Assembly (NCBI RefSeq): GCF_014904695.1
Contig: NZ_JACXXN010000002.1
Location: forward strand, 248,001-312,000
DNA from: Nostoc sp. MG11
GTDB lineage: Bacteria > Cyanobacteriota > Cyanobacteriia > Cyanobacteriales > Nostocaceae
DNA: 64,000 nt
Direction of reading: 5' to 3'
In this document: positions 46,054 to 55,615 of the stretch, one piece after another
Position numbering within the stretch: position 1 is the first letter of the stretch
Layout: the number at the start of each line of letters is the position of its first letter
Notes under the pieces: model-generated
Told to the model about the DNA's origin: nothing
Seen by the model: only the letters and a program-made list of their open reading frames with translations
Database searches by the model: none
Translations under genes and position numbers: made by a program

Positions 46054-47559
46054 CTAGTCTTCAGCCCTGATTGCCTTATCCAAGGACACCGTTGCCACTA
46101 CGTTTTGTGTATTTACCATTGCTGTAATTGTTGGTTCAGTCCAGCGCGATAACCAAGCCGGTTGGATACCGAAAATTACAATTAGTACAGCTAAAACTAG
46201 AGCCGGGGCGCGATCACTCCAATACACTCGTGGTAAGTTGGTAACCTGTGCAGACAAACGCCCAAAAAAGGCGCGGTTGAGAAGAATTAAGAAGTAAACC
46301 GCAGTTAAGCCTGTACCAATCATGCACAGCAGAGTTTGCACTGGAAAAACGGGAAAACTACCTCGGAAAACAATAAATTCTGAAATAAATCCTACCATCC
46401 CTGGTATGCCAGCACTGGCCATGACTCCCACAATCATTAAGCTACCAATTACTGGCAGACCCCTTTCTGGGTTCAGCAGTCCCCGGACGACTTCTAAATC
46501 CCGGCTGCCAGCTTTTTTATACACAACCCCCACTAGCAAAAACAGCATTGCAGAAATCAAGCCGTGGCTAATCATTTGCATGACAGTGCCTAATACACTC
46601 AAAGGTGTGCCAGATGCAGCGGCTAAAAGCACGTAGCCCATGTGTCCAATGGAACTATATGCCACCATTTTTTTCATATCGGTTTGAGCGATCGCACAGG
46701 ATGCACCATATAGCACACTTACCACCGCCCAAGTCGCCAACCAAGGAGCCAGATAAGTCCAAGCTTCTGGCAACAAGTTCATACCAAATCGCAGTAAGCC
46801 ATAAGTTCCTAACTTCAAAAGCACCCCAGCCAATAGCACAGAAATCGGTGTGGAAGCTTCAACGTGAGCATCTGGTAACCAAGTATGGAAGGGAACTAAA
46901 GGAATCTTAATCCCAAAACCAACTAAAATCCCCCCTAGCAGTAAAAGCTGTGTGGCTAAAGGTAGAGTCTTAGTATTCAAGGTTGCCAGTGCAAAGTTAG
47001 AACCACCACTCAGCCAAACTATGCCGAGGAAACTTGCTAAAATCAGGATTCCAGAAACGGCAGTGTAAATTAGAAATTTCGTAGCGGCATAACCCCGCTT
47101 TGCACCACCCCAAATGGCTATCAACAGATACAGCGGTATTAGTTCCAGTTCGTAAAACAGGAAAAATAGCAGTAAGTCCTGTGCTAGAAAAGCTCCAGTT
47201 ACCCCAACACTTAACAGTAGTATCAAAGAGTAATAGAATTTAGGACGTTGAAGAGATTCATCACTGCTGTAAATAGCAATACAAGTTAATAGTCCATTCA
47301 AAACCAGCAACGGTAAAGATAAGCCATCTACTCCCAAATTATAATTCAAGCCTAAGACCTCAATCCAGGGCAGAGACTCGGCAAATTGTTGAGTAACTTC
47401 CCCTGGATGGAACTGAGTTGCTATTACAACTGTCCACAAGAAAGTGATGCTGGCAACAACTAAAGCTAACCCACGGGCAAATTTCCCACTGATATCAGAA
47501 GGCCAGAAACCAATTGAAGCCGCACCTAACAACGGCAGCAAAATCAAAGCACTAAGCAT
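46054..47559 (-). CDS. ndhD3: NDH-1 subunit NdhD3 (CO2 uptake)
   Basis: A 501-residue, 14-helix proton-translocating subunit of NDH-1 (complex I NuoM/ND4 type). It has GFGIKIPLVPFHTWLPDAHV, AQTDMKKMVAYSSIGHMGYV and SHGLISAMLFLLVGVVYKK. In cyanobacteria the NdhD3/NdhF3 pair belongs to NDH-1MS, the inducible, high-affinity CO2-uptake complex. Assignment to the D3 class rests on operon context (ndhF3 before, cupA after, carboxysome genes divergent), as in Anabaena. The lysines and acidic residues of the proton channel are visible. Confidence 0.88.
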   Translation of the reverse strand: MLSALILLPLLGAASIGFWPSDISGKFARGLALVVASITFLWTVVIATQFHPGEVTQQFAESLPWIEVLGLNYNLGVDGLSLPLLVLNGLLTCIAIYSSDESLQRPKFYYSLILLLSVGVTGAFLAQDLLLFFLFYELELIPLYLLIAIWGGAKRGYAATKFLIYTAVSGILILASFLGIVWLSGGSNFALATLNTKTLPLATQLLLLGGILVGFGIKIPLVPFHTWLPDAHVEASTPISVLLAGVLLKLGTYGLLRFGMNLLPEAWTYLAPWLATWAVVSVLYGASCAIAQTDMKKMVAYSSIGHMGYVLLAAASGTPLSVLGTVMQMISHGLISAMLFLLVGVVYKKAGSRDLEVVRGLLNPERGLPVIGSLMIVGVMASAGIPGMVGFISEFIVFRGSFPVFPVQTLLCMIGTGLTAVYFLILLNRAFFGRLSAQVTNLPRVYWSDRAPALVLAVLIVIFGIQPAWLSRWTEPTITAMVNTQNVVATVSLDKAIRAED

Positions 47560-47686
47560 AAGCAGAACTAGATAAGAAGAGGGAGGAGGGGATTAGAGGG
47601 AGCAGAGGGGAGCAGAGGAGCAGGAGCAGATGGGGAGATAATTCTTGGCTCTTGACCCTTGACTTTTAACTCCTGACTCCGCACTC

Positions 47687-49543
47687 TTAAAAAGGCAATT
47701 TATCTAATAAACCCAATGACCAGCTAATGAAAAAACCCAGGACGCTGACGACCGCTAGGATAGTCAACATATACCCCTGGGATTGACCAGAAATGCTGTA
47801 TTTTAAACCTTGCCCACTGAGAATTGTTGCAAAACCAACCAAGTTTACTAGACCGTCAACTAAGTAGCGATCGCTCCAAGCTGAAATCTTAGAAAGCAGT
47901 GCTACTACAGTCACTACTGTCAATCGATAAACGCGGTCAATGTAAAAATCATAACCCAGTAAGTCTTGCACAAATCTCCATGCCAGTATCCTAGATCTTG
48001 ACCAGGCTTTGTGCAGATAAACTGTAGCCCCTATACCTACGCCCACCACGGTAGAAGAAAACAACACTAACACCACATACCAATTAATACTTTCCCAATC
48101 GGGTAACAAATACCATTGCTGTAGCATCAGGGGTAGTAGCAGAGTCACAATCGTCAAAGACACCATTGGTAATGCCATTTGCCAACCAACTTCTGGAGTG
48201 CGACGGGTTTTCTGTTGCGGTTTACCCCAAAAAACTAATCTAAATACTCTGGTCAAATTCAATGCTGTCAAACCATTCACCAATATTAAAACCCCAATCA
48301 CCCAAGGGCTAATATTCACAAAACCGTCAGCCCATGCTAGCATTGCCCAAAAACTTCCCAGTGGTAGCAGTGTTACCATCCCCGCTGAACCGACAACAAA
48401 AGCAGTTGTGGTGGCTGGCATCCGTGACCACAGTCCGCCCATTTCTGTTAAGTCTTGGCTGCTAGTAGTGTATATTACTGAACCTGAACTCATGAATAAT
48501 AGTGCTTTAGCGATCGCATGAGTTAACAACAACATTAGGGCTACACCCCCTTGCTGCAATCCTACCGCCAGAAACACTAAACCCATGTATGCACTAGTGG
48601 AATGAGATAGCGATCGCTTAATGTCAATTTGCGCTATGGATACTAGTGTTGCACCAATTGCTGTCACTGTACCCATCACAACTAAGGCATTCAACGCAAC
48701 TGGCGACAGTGCTAGCAATGGTTGCATTTTATACAGCATATAAGCACCGCCAGCTACCACCAGCGAATTCCGCATTACTGAAGCGGGGTTAGGCCCTTCC
48801 ATCGCTTCATCTAACCACAAGTGCAAGGGAAATTGAGCACATTTACCCGCAGGCCCCGCAATCAACGCTAACCCCAGCAATGTCGATGTCATTGGGCTTA
48901 AGTTAGCTGTTTGCGCCCACTCATATAGATCAGAAAAGTTCAAACTACCTGCTAAGGTGGAAAGCGTCACCACACCCATCAGCAACAACAAATCTCCCAC
49001 CCGTTTGGTTAAAAACGCATCCCGCGCCGCAGTCACTACTAGCGGTTGAGCATACCAGAATCCTACCAGCAAGTAAGTCGAGAGCGTCAGAACTTCCAAA
49101 AGGGCATAGCTGACAAACAAAGAGTCACTAATCGCTAAACCACTAAGCGCTGCTTCAAAAAACCCGAACAGCGCAAAAAAACGCGCCAACGACCAGTCTT
49201 TTTCCATGTAACCCAGGGCATAAACTTGCGCTAACAGACTTAACCCCGTAATTAAAACAGTTGCTCCAATACTGACTGGCGAGAGTTCTAAGGAAAAGGA
49301 TAAATCTAAGTCCGCCGCTTTAAACCAGCTAATAACTAAGTTTTCTGGTTCTCTGTCCCAGATGTTTGTAAATACCAACAAACTATGGGCAAAAGCCAAA
49401 AGGGTCGTCAACAAGTTGAAATATACCGCAGGTCTTGGCCCTGTACGCTGAATTATCCCCATTCCCCACGGCAATGTTAAAAGTGCGCCTATCAAGCTAT
49501 AAAAAGGCACCCACCAACTTGTTAAGAAGAAAAATTGATTCAT
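47687..49543 (-). CDS. ndhF3: NDH-1 subunit NdhF3 (CO2 uptake)
   Basis: A 618-residue membrane subunit of the NuoL/ND5 type. It has LTKRVGDLLLLMGVVTLST, GKCAQFPLHLWLDEAMEGPN, ASVMRNSLVVAGGAYML and SIAQIDIKRSLSHSTSAYMG. It includes the C-terminal lateral extension of NdhF proteins and pairs with NdhD3 in NDH-1MS for CO2 uptake. It is the first gene of ndhF3-ndhD3-cupA and diverges from ccmK2 across a 655-bp AT-rich spacer. The 127-bp spacer to ndhD3 carries purine-rich repeats. Confidence 0.9.
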   Translation of the reverse strand: MNQFFFLTSWWVPFYSLIGALLTLPWGMGIIQRTGPRPAVYFNLLTTLLAFAHSLLVFTNIWDREPENLVISWFKAADLDLSFSLELSPVSIGATVLITGLSLLAQVYALGYMEKDWSLARFFALFGFFEAALSGLAISDSLFVSYALLEVLTLSTYLLVGFWYAQPLVVTAARDAFLTKRVGDLLLLMGVVTLSTLAGSLNFSDLYEWAQTANLSPMTSTLLGLALIAGPAGKCAQFPLHLWLDEAMEGPNPASVMRNSLVVAGGAYMLYKMQPLLALSPVALNALVVMGTVTAIGATLVSIAQIDIKRSLSHSTSAYMGLVFLAVGLQQGGVALMLLLTHAIAKALLFMSSGSVIYTTSSQDLTEMGGLWSRMPATTTAFVVGSAGMVTLLPLGSFWAMLAWADGFVNISPWVIGVLILVNGLTALNLTRVFRLVFWGKPQQKTRRTPEVGWQMALPMVSLTIVTLLLPLMLQQWYLLPDWESINWYVVLVLFSSTVVGVGIGATVYLHKAWSRSRILAWRFVQDLLGYDFYIDRVYRLTVVTVVALLSKISAWSDRYLVDGLVNLVGFATILSGQGLKYSISGQSQGYMLTILAVVSVLGFFISWSLGLLDKLPF

Positions 49544-50198
49544 TTAAATTTCCTTTGACGACTCATTTTTAGCTTTTTTAAAATAGCTTTTAAAGCATCC
49601 TTCACTAAAAAAAATAACTTGATCAAAATCCATGTTTTATTAACTATTTTTAACCTAAAACTGACTGAGTATTTTTACTTTAATTTACCCTATTAAGGTT
49701 TAATTAAATATAAACTTACATATTTAAAAGCATTTCAATTTGTTACATCATCTCCACTTGTAAATTTATATTTCTACTTCTAGCAGAGAACTTTATACGA
49801 TATATTTGAAAAAATTATGGATTTTTCACGAAGTCCTTGTTCAAACAGGAAAACTGGGGAAAGACAGAGATAGCATGATATACAGCCCTTAATCGTCCCT
49901 CGACAGACAAGATTAGTCTTGGTTATGAATGTCATTTTGTAAATGTAATAAAGAAATTATAAAGCATAAGCGACTGCTCTAGGAATTGTTGAACTCCAAT
50001 TAAGCAGAACCCCGCTATAAATTTTTGTTAAGTTTTTTAAAACTTTTTTATCATAAACTATTATAATAATTTATATTGCCAAGAACGCCAAGCTTTCCTA
50101 TGCTTAATTTGGAAGCGTTTTTGTAGCTCAAGATGAGCTTCCTCGTCACAATTTTCAAACCACAGTACTGATTGGATTAATTTTGTAGGAGTTCTGCG
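49544..50198. promoter_or_regulatory. Divergent regulatory region between ndhF3 and ccmK2
   Basis: A 655-bp, very AT-rich spacer that should hold promoters for both CO2-concentrating operons. Candidate LysR (CmpR/RbcR-type) half-site pairs of TTA-N7/8-TAA form are present, for example TTA at 49640-49642 and TAA at 49651-49653. Such motifs are frequent by chance in AT-rich DNA. A small stem AGCTC/GAGCT with loop AAGAT lies just before ccmK2. No open frame here looks coding. Confidence 0.55.
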
Positions 50199-50507
50199 AT
50201 GCCAATTGCAGTTGGAATGATTGAAACTAAGGGCTTTCCGGCAGTAGTGGAAGCTGCTGATGCGATGGTGAAAGCCGCACGTGTAACTTTGGTAGGGTAC
50301 GAAAAAATTGGTAGCGCTCGCGTCACCGTAATTGTGCGGGGAGATGTATCTGAAGTGCAAGCCTCAGTTGCAGCTGGGGTTGAAGCAGCAAGAAGAGTAA
50401 ATGGTGGTGAAGTTTTATCTACTCATATCATTGCTCGTCCACACGAAAACCTGGAATACGTCTTGCCGATTCGTTACACGGAAGCTGTGGAACAGTTCCG
50501 TACTTAA
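50199..50507 (+). CDS. ccmK2: Carboxysome shell protein CcmK2-type
   Basis: A 102-residue single BMC-domain protein ([56 protein letters not shown]). BMC hexamers tile the facets of the beta-carboxysome. It is the first gene of the ccm operon. Length and order (K2 then K1, as in Synechocystis) support the K2 label. 'taggag' precedes ATG 50199. A stem-loop with a T-run follows it (50533-50562). Confidence 0.92.
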   Translation: MPIAVGMIETKGFPAVVEAADAMVKAARVTLVGYEKIGSARVTVIVRGDVSEVQASVAAGVEAARRVNGGEVLSTHIIARPHENLEYVLPIRYTEAVEQFRT

Positions 50508-50532
50508 AAACTGGTTAAACAAAGTAATTAAT

Positions 50533-50562
50533 ACTCTCTGCCTTGTCGAGAGTTACTTTTTT
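50533..50562 (+). terminator. Candidate attenuator between ccmK2 and ccmK1
   Basis: ACTCTC (50533-50538) pairs with GAGAGT (50548-50553), followed by TAC and six T (50557-50562). This is the shape of a weak rho-independent terminator inside the operon. It would let some polymerases stop after ccmK2, making more of that shell protein. Confidence 0.5.
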
Positions 50563-50597
50563 CCAGGTCTAAAAACTTTAATCAAGGATTAGAACTA

Positions 50598-50942
50598 ATG
50601 TCAATCGCAGTAGGAATGGTTGAAACGCTAGGCTTTCCAGCGGTAGTGGAAGCTGCTGATGCGATGGTGAAAGCTGCTCGCGTTACCCTAGTAGGCTACG
50701 AAAAAATTGGTAGCGGTCGGGTTACAGTGATCGTCAGAGGGGATGTTTCGGAAGTACAAGCCTCAGTAGGAGCTGGAGTTGAATCAGTGAAGCGAGTTAA
50801 CGGTGGACAAGTCCTGTCTACCCACATCATTGCTCGTCCTCATGAGAACTTAGAATATGTCCTGCCTATTCGTTATACCGAAGATGTAGAGCAATTCCGC
50901 GAAAACGTTAACGCAATTCGTCCTTTCGGCAGAAGACCGTAA
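50598..50942 (+). CDS. ccmK1: Carboxysome shell protein CcmK1-type
   Basis: A 114-residue single BMC-domain protein, nearly identical to ccmK2 over the first 100 residues ([40 protein letters not shown]), with the longer C-terminus typical of CcmK1 ([13 protein letters not shown]). It forms hexamers in the shell facets. It ends 6 bp before ccmL, so the two are translationally close. The extra C-terminal residues may affect stacking of hexamers. Confidence 0.92.
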   Translation: MSIAVGMVETLGFPAVVEAADAMVKAARVTLVGYEKIGSGRVTVIVRGDVSEVQASVGAGVESVKRVNGGQVLSTHIIARPHENLEYVLPIRYTEDVEQFRENVNAIRPFGRRP

Positions 50943-50948
50943 TCTGTA

Positions 50949-51251
50949 ATGCAAGTTGCTAAAGTTCGTGGCACAGTAGTTAGCACGCAGAAAGACCCAA
51001 GTCTTAGAGGCGTCAAACTACTGTTGTTGCAATTAGTAGATGAAGATGGAAACATCCTGCCAAAATACGAGGTAGCAGCAGATACTGTTGGTGCAGGAGT
51101 TGATGAGTGGGTGCTTGTCAGTCGTGGCAGTGCCGCTCGTCAGGTTCTTGGTAATGAGCAGCGTCCATTAGATGCAGTGGTGGTAGCGATAATAGATACC
51201 ATTCACGTTGAAGATCGCCTGATTTACAGCAAAAAAGACCAGTATAGGTAA
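50949..51251 (+). CDS. ccmL: Carboxysome vertex protein CcmL
   Basis: A 100-residue protein of the EutN/CcmL family (MQVAKVRGTVVSTQKDPSLRG, LVSRGSAARQVLGNEQRPLD, VVAIIDTIHVEDRLIY). CcmL pentamers cap the vertices of the icosahedral shell. It follows ccmK1 by 6 bp. The 277-bp gap to ccmM carries short TCATTAG and ACAAATG repeats. Confidence 0.92.
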   Translation: MQVAKVRGTVVSTQKDPSLRGVKLLLLQLVDEDGNILPKYEVAADTVGAGVDEWVLVSRGSAARQVLGNEQRPLDAVVVAIIDTIHVEDRLIYSKKDQYR

Positions 51252-51528
51252 ATGTCATTAGTCATTAGTCATTGGTGAGCTAGTGCGGTGAGTCTAGCAT
51301 TACGGAGATAAGTCTGAGCGGTTAAAGCCGCCGAACAGAACTTTTAAAGAAAGAGGGTACCAACCTAGGTAATTTTTGTGGTGTGGTCAACGCTGCTTTG
51401 TAGCTTGCTTGAGAGTAGGTGTACGCAGTAGTAGAAACGTGAGGAGCGTTACCCACAAGTTATTAGCTAAAGACAAATGACAAATGACAACTGACGAGTG
51501 ACAAATGACATAGAGGAGGAATCTTGCG
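51252..51528. repeat. Heptamer repeats between ccmL and ccmM
   Basis: 'gtcattagtcattagtcattgg' near 51254-51275 and 'gacaaatgacaaatgacaactgac' near 51473-51497 are short tandem repeats in roughly inverse orientation. Pairing could place a long-range stem just before the ccmM ribosome-binding site (GAGGAGG at 51512-51518). Confidence 0.55.
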
Positions 51529-53520
51529 ATGGCAGTCCGCAGCACGGCGGCACCCCCAACCCCGTGGTCAAGGAGTTTAGCTGAAGCCCAAATCCATGAA
51601 ACTGCCTTTGTGCATTCATTCTCCAATATTATTGGGGATGTACGGATAGGTGCAAACGTAATCATTGCTCCAGGAACTACGATTAGAGCGGATGAAGGCA
51701 CACCTTTTTATCTTGGTGAAAACACTAATGTTCAAGATGGTGTGGTAATTCATGGGTTAGAGCAAGGTCGAGTAATTGGCGATGACCAAAATAAATACTC
51801 GGTATGGATTGGTAAAAACGCTTGCATTACCCACATGGCTCTAATTCACGGGCCAGCTTATGTTGGGGATAATTCCTTCATTGGCTTTCGCTCTACGGTG
51901 TTTAATGCCAGAGTGGGCGCAGGTTGCATTGTAATGATGCACGCTTTGATCCAAGACGTAGAAATCCTCCCAGGTAAGTATGTACCTTCGGGAGCGATAA
52001 TTACTAACCAGCAGCAAGCTGACCGCTTGCCAGATGTGCAAGATCAAGATCGAGAATTTGCCCATCATGTAGTTGGGATTAATCAAGCACTGCGAGCAGG
52101 TTATCTCTGTGCTGCGGATAGCAAATGCATAGCACCCATTCGGGATGAAATTGCTAAATCTTATACAAGTAATGGTGTTACTGTCATAGAGTTGGAAAGG
52201 AGTAGTAAAGTGTCGAGCAAGAGCTTGGGTGCAGAAACCATAGAGCAGGTGCGCTATCTGCTAGAGCAAGGATATAAGATTGGCTCGGAACATGTAGATG
52301 AGCGGCGATTCCGCACGGGTTGTTGGACAAGTTGTAAGCCGATTGAACCTAGATCAATCGGTGAAGCGATCGCTGCATTAGAAACCTGTCTGAAAGACCA
52401 TAGTGGTGAGTATGTCCGTTTGTTTGGCATTGACCCCAAAGGCAAACGGCGCGTATTAGAAACTATCATCCAACGCCCAGATGGCACGGTGCAAGCCACT
52501 ACCAGCTTTAAAGCCCCTGTTAGTCAGGGCAATAATGGTGGCTACAACGGGAATGGTAATAGTAATGGTCATGGCGGCAGTAGTATAGGTAGTGAAACCG
52601 TAGAGCAAATCCGCCAGCTATTAGCAAGTGGCTACAAAATCGGCACAGAACACGTAGATGAGCGGCGATTCCGCACTGGTTCATGGCAAAGTTGTGAGCC
52701 AATTAACTCAAATTCGACAAATGAAGTCATCGCCGCCTTGGAAGATTGTATAACTAATCATCAAGGCGAGTACGTGCGTTTGATTGGCATTGACACCAAA
52801 GCCAAACGACGGGTGTTAGAAAGCATTATTCAACGACCCAATGGACAAGTTAGTGTCGGTAGTCAGAGTCAAAAATCATTCGCCAGTGCGCCATCTGCAA
52901 CAACAGCGGCTACTAGTACCCGCTTAAGTTCTGAAGTAGTGGAACAACTACGTCAGTTATTGGCTAGTGGGTATAAAATTAGCATTGAGCACGTAGATGG
53001 GCGGCGGTTCCGTACAGGTTCTTGGACTAGCACTGGTCAAATTCAAGCTTCCTCTGAAAGAGAAGCGATCGCAGCAGTAGAAGGACACCTGGCTGAATAC
53101 CAAGGAGAATATGTACGCTTAATTGGTATCGAACCCAAAGCTAAACGGCGAGTGTTAGAAAGTATTATTCAACGGCCTAATGGACAGGCTAGTGCCGATA
53201 GCCAGAGTCAAAAATCATTCGCCAGTGCGCCATCTCCAACAGCAACAGCTACGAATACCCGCTTAAGTTCCGAAGTAGTAGAACAGCTACGACAGCTATT
53301 GGCTGGTGGGCATAAAATTAGCATTGAGCACGTAGACGGACGGCGGTTCCGTACAGGTTCTTGGACTAGCACTGGTCAAATTCAAGCTTCTTCTCAAAGA
53401 GAAGCGATCGCAGCAATAGAAGGACACCTCGCCGAATACCAAGGAGAATATGTGCGCTTAATTGGTATTGACCCTAAAGCTAAGCGCCGAGTGTTGGAGA
53501 CAATTATCCAACGTCCATAG
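51529..53520 (+). CDS. ccmM: Carboxysome scaffold CcmM: gamma-carbonic anhydrase domain plus four SSUL modules
   Basis: The 663-residue protein organises the beta-carboxysome core. The N-terminal gamma-CA domain (about 1-210) has zinc ligands His75 (VVIHG), His102 (THMAL) and His107 (LIHGP), plus Cys194 and Cys200 (CAADSKC) matching the activating disulfide known in Thermosynechococcus CcmM. Four Rubisco-small-subunit-like modules ([12 protein letters not shown] and [12 protein letters not shown]) condense Rubisco; three is more usual. The last two modules with their linkers are a recent 339-bp duplication. The active-site His and disulfide suggest a working CA. A strong ribosome-binding site precedes ATG 51529. 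Confidence 0.95.
   Translation: MAVRSTAAPPTPWSRSLAEAQIHETAFVHSFSNIIGDVRIGANVIIAPGTTIRADEGTPFYLGENTNVQDGVVIHGLEQGRVIGDDQNKYSVWIGKNACITHMALIHGPAYVGDNSFIGFRSTVFNARVGAGCIVMMHALIQDVEILPGKYVPSGAIITNQQQADRLPDVQDQDREFAHHVVGINQALRAGYLCAADSKCIAPIRDEIAKSYTSNGVTVIELERSSKVSSKSLGAETIEQVRYLLEQGYKIGSEHVDERRFRTGCWTSCKPIEPRSIGEAIAALETCLKDHSGEYVRLFGIDPKGKRRVLETIIQRPDGTVQATTSFKAPVSQGNNGGYNGNGNSNGHGGSSIGSETVEQIRQLLASGYKIGTEHVDERRFRTGSWQSCEPINSNSTNEVIAALEDCITNHQGEYVRLIGIDTKAKRRVLESIIQRPNGQVSVGSQSQKSFASAPSATTAATSTRLSSEVVEQLRQLLASGYKISIEHVDGRRFRTGSWTSTGQIQASSEREAIAAVEGHLAEYQGEYVRLIGIEPKAKRRVLESIIQRPNGQASADSQSQKSFASAPSPTATATNTRLSSEVVEQLRQLLAGGHKISIEHVDGRRFRTGSWTSTGQIQASSQREAIAAIEGHLAEYQGEYVRLIGIDPKAKRRVLETIIQRP
52194..52212 (+). 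promoter_or_regulatory. Internal ribosome-binding site and GTG start for short CcmM
   Basis: GGAAAGGAG (52194-52202) is followed after 7 bases by an in-frame GTG (52210-52212; codon 228), just before the first SSUL module. CcmM is known to be made also as a short, SSUL-only isoform from an internal start. This site would give a 436-residue, four-SSUL version. Confidence 0.8.
52862..53520. repeat. 339-bp tandem duplication of the last CcmM SSUL module
   Basis: The linker 'cagagtcaaaaatcattcgc' occurs at 52864 and again at 53203 (offset 339 bp, 113 codons), and the following SSUL modules differ at few positions ([20 protein letters not shown] against [12 protein letters not shown]). Modules 1 and 2 are clearly more diverged. 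Confidence 0.88.
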
Positions 53521-53685
53521 CAGTGTTGAATTGAAAGTGCTGAGTAATGAGTTTAGACTTTCGAGTTAGAACACTGACACTAGCATCAAAAGCTAACTTT
53601 TTCTTGTGAAGTAGAATTTACTTAGCACTTCATTACTCACCATTGGCAACTCAAAATTTTTCCGACTTCCGAGGTGATAATTCCC

Positions 53686-54504
53686 ATGTCTGTGCCGCCA
53701 CTGCGCCTCAGCGACAAATTTGATTCTTATATTAGTGGCGAGGTGACTATTCATCCAAGCGCAGTATTAGCACCTGGAGTAATACTCCAAGCAGCTAAAA
53801 ACAGCAAGATTATCATCGGCCCAGGGGTCTGTATTGGGATGGGATCAATTCTCCATGTCCATGAAGGAATCTTAGAGGTAGAAGCAGGAGCAAACCTGGG
53901 AGCGGGTTTTTTGATGGTTGGCAAGGGCAACATTGGAGCAAATGCTTGCATTGGTTCAGCAACAACAATTTTTAATTATTCAGTCGAACCTGGACAAGTA
54001 ATTGCACCTGGTTCAGTCTTGGGAGATACGAGTCGCCAAATTAGTGAAATAAAACAACTAGAATCATCTACAACTAACTCCGCTTCTACAAGTACAGCAC
54101 AATCGAAGAAAGAAGATAATAACTCAGGACGAGGCGAGGATATAGCAGTTTCCTCAACTAACCTCTCAGCGTCGGCTTTTGTGGATTTCAAACACAAGTC
54201 GATTTCCTTTTTTAAATCTGCCGTTACTCCTCAAAGTCAACCTCCTCCCGTTGAGGAACCTAATAATGGTGCAGACTCTACCATGCGACCAGCCGCTCAA
54301 GCATCTACACCACTCAGCGAGAACTCTGAGCAGCTTTCGCCAACCAAAAGTTCAGTGACTAATGATTCAGAACTCAGTCAGCCAACCACAGAATCCCCTG
54401 AAAGTTTCGGGACTCAAATTTATGGGCAAGGGAGCATACAAAGACTGTTGACCACATTGTTTCCCCATAGACAATCCTTGAGCGACCCAAACTCTGACGA
54501 TTAG
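53686..54504 (+). CDS. ccmN: Carboxysome assembly protein CcmN
   Basis: About 272 residues. The N-terminal half is a left-handed beta-helix of hexapeptide repeats (VTIHPSAVLAPGVILQAAKN, GANACIGSATTIFNYSVEPG). A long Ser/Pro/Thr-rich linker leads to a C-terminal amphipathic encapsulation peptide (QIYGQGSIQRLLTTLFPHRQ). CcmN binds CcmM through the helix and recruits shell proteins through the peptide. ATG 53686 is preferred to GTG 53674. It is in the same operon as ccmM. Confidence 0.92.
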   Translation: MSVPPLRLSDKFDSYISGEVTIHPSAVLAPGVILQAAKNSKIIIGPGVCIGMGSILHVHEGILEVEAGANLGAGFLMVGKGNIGANACIGSATTIFNYSVEPGQVIAPGSVLGDTSRQISEIKQLESSTTNSASTSTAQSKKEDNNSGRGEDIAVSSTNLSASAFVDFKHKSISFFKSAVTPQSQPPPVEEPNNGADSTMRPAAQASTPLSENSEQLSPTKSSVTNDSELSQPTTESPESFGTQIYGQGSIQRLLTTLFPHRQSLSDPNSDD

Positions 54505-54560
54505 TCAGAGTAAGTGTTAATTGTAAGTTGTCAGCTTTGTGAGTATCTTAGAGAGTTCAC

Positions 54561-55349
54561 ATGGAAACATCTAATCAACGGTCTATGAGTAGCATCCAGG
54601 GAGCAGGTAATCATGAAACCTTCGAGGACACTGCTTTGGGTTTAGTTTCTACCCAAAGCTTTCCAGCGATAGTTGGTACAGCGGACATGATGCTGAAATC
54701 AGCTGGAGTTCACCTAGTTGGATATGAAAAAATAGGTGGGGGTCATTGTACTGCGATCGTCCGGGGTGGAATTGCTGATGTGCGGCTTGCAGTAGAATCT
54801 GGTGTTCAAACTGCGGAACAGTTTGGCCAGTTAGTCTCTAGCTTGGTGATTCCTCGACCTTATCCCAACTTAGAGGTAGTTCTGCCAATCACCAATCGTC
54901 TCACTCAATTGATGCGAGAAGGCAATTATAGCCGTCTGAGTCATCAAGCAATCGGTTTGGTGGAAACGCGAGGATTTCCGGCGATGGTAGGTGCATGTGA
55001 TGCCATGCTCAAAGCTGCTGATGTCCATTTGGCAGCGTATGAGAAAATAGGTGCGGGTTTGTGTACAGCCATTATTCGTGGCTCCGTAGCAAATGTTGCA
55101 GTAGCAGTAGAAGCAGGGATGTACGAGGCAGAACGCATTGGGGAGCTGAATGCTGTGATGGTAATTCCTCGACCACTGGATGATATGGAGCAAACCTTGC
55201 CACTAGCAAGTTGCTGGATAGAGGAACGTCAACCGTTAAAGTTACCCATCAATATTAAAGAGCAAGTTGGCGAAAGAGAGATGGTAGGTTTGCCAGATTT
55301 AGCTCAGCTACCTGCAAAAATTCAAGAAGAATTATGGAATGATGAATGA
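54561..55349 (+). CDS. ccmO: Tandem-BMC carboxysome shell protein CcmO
   Basis: The 262-residue protein has two BMC domains in tandem (TALGLVSTQSFPAIVGTADM; QAIGLVETRGFPAMVGACDA), each with an [11 protein letters not shown] or HLAAYEKIGAG motif. It forms pseudohexameric trimers and is essential for shell closure. The domains are in normal order, so this is CcmO rather than the permuted CcmP. It ends the ccm operon (55 bp after ccmN). A short repeat-like 'atgatgaatgatgaa' follows its stop. Confidence 0.9.
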   Translation: METSNQRSMSSIQGAGNHETFEDTALGLVSTQSFPAIVGTADMMLKSAGVHLVGYEKIGGGHCTAIVRGGIADVRLAVESGVQTAEQFGQLVSSLVIPRPYPNLEVVLPITNRLTQLMREGNYSRLSHQAIGLVETRGFPAMVGACDAMLKAADVHLAAYEKIGAGLCTAIIRGSVANVAVAVEAGMYEAERIGELNAVMVIPRPLDDMEQTLPLASCWIEERQPLKLPINIKEQVGEREMVGLPDLAQLPAKIQEELWNDE

Positions 55350-55615
55350 TGAATTATGAATCATGAATTGTAAGCAATCCTCATTCAATATTCAACATTC
55401 ATCTTTAACTGGAAGGCATCTTACGCTTTGCTTGTGTTCTGATAATAACTTCTCTAGTCCATAAGTCAAATACCTTTCTTTTAATAGCACTAATAGAGTT
55501 TTATCTATACAAAAACTCATAACTTCGTATGAGCAACGCTGTATCAATTGCAAGTGTTCAGTAATACTAGTTTTATATCTACAAATTGCTATTAGCTATT
55601 AAAGGAGAATATATC

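Noticed and set aside
50061-50360. Minus-strand 99-codon frame over the start of ccmK2
   Set aside because: Antisense to ccmK2 and its leader, with no protein-like features.
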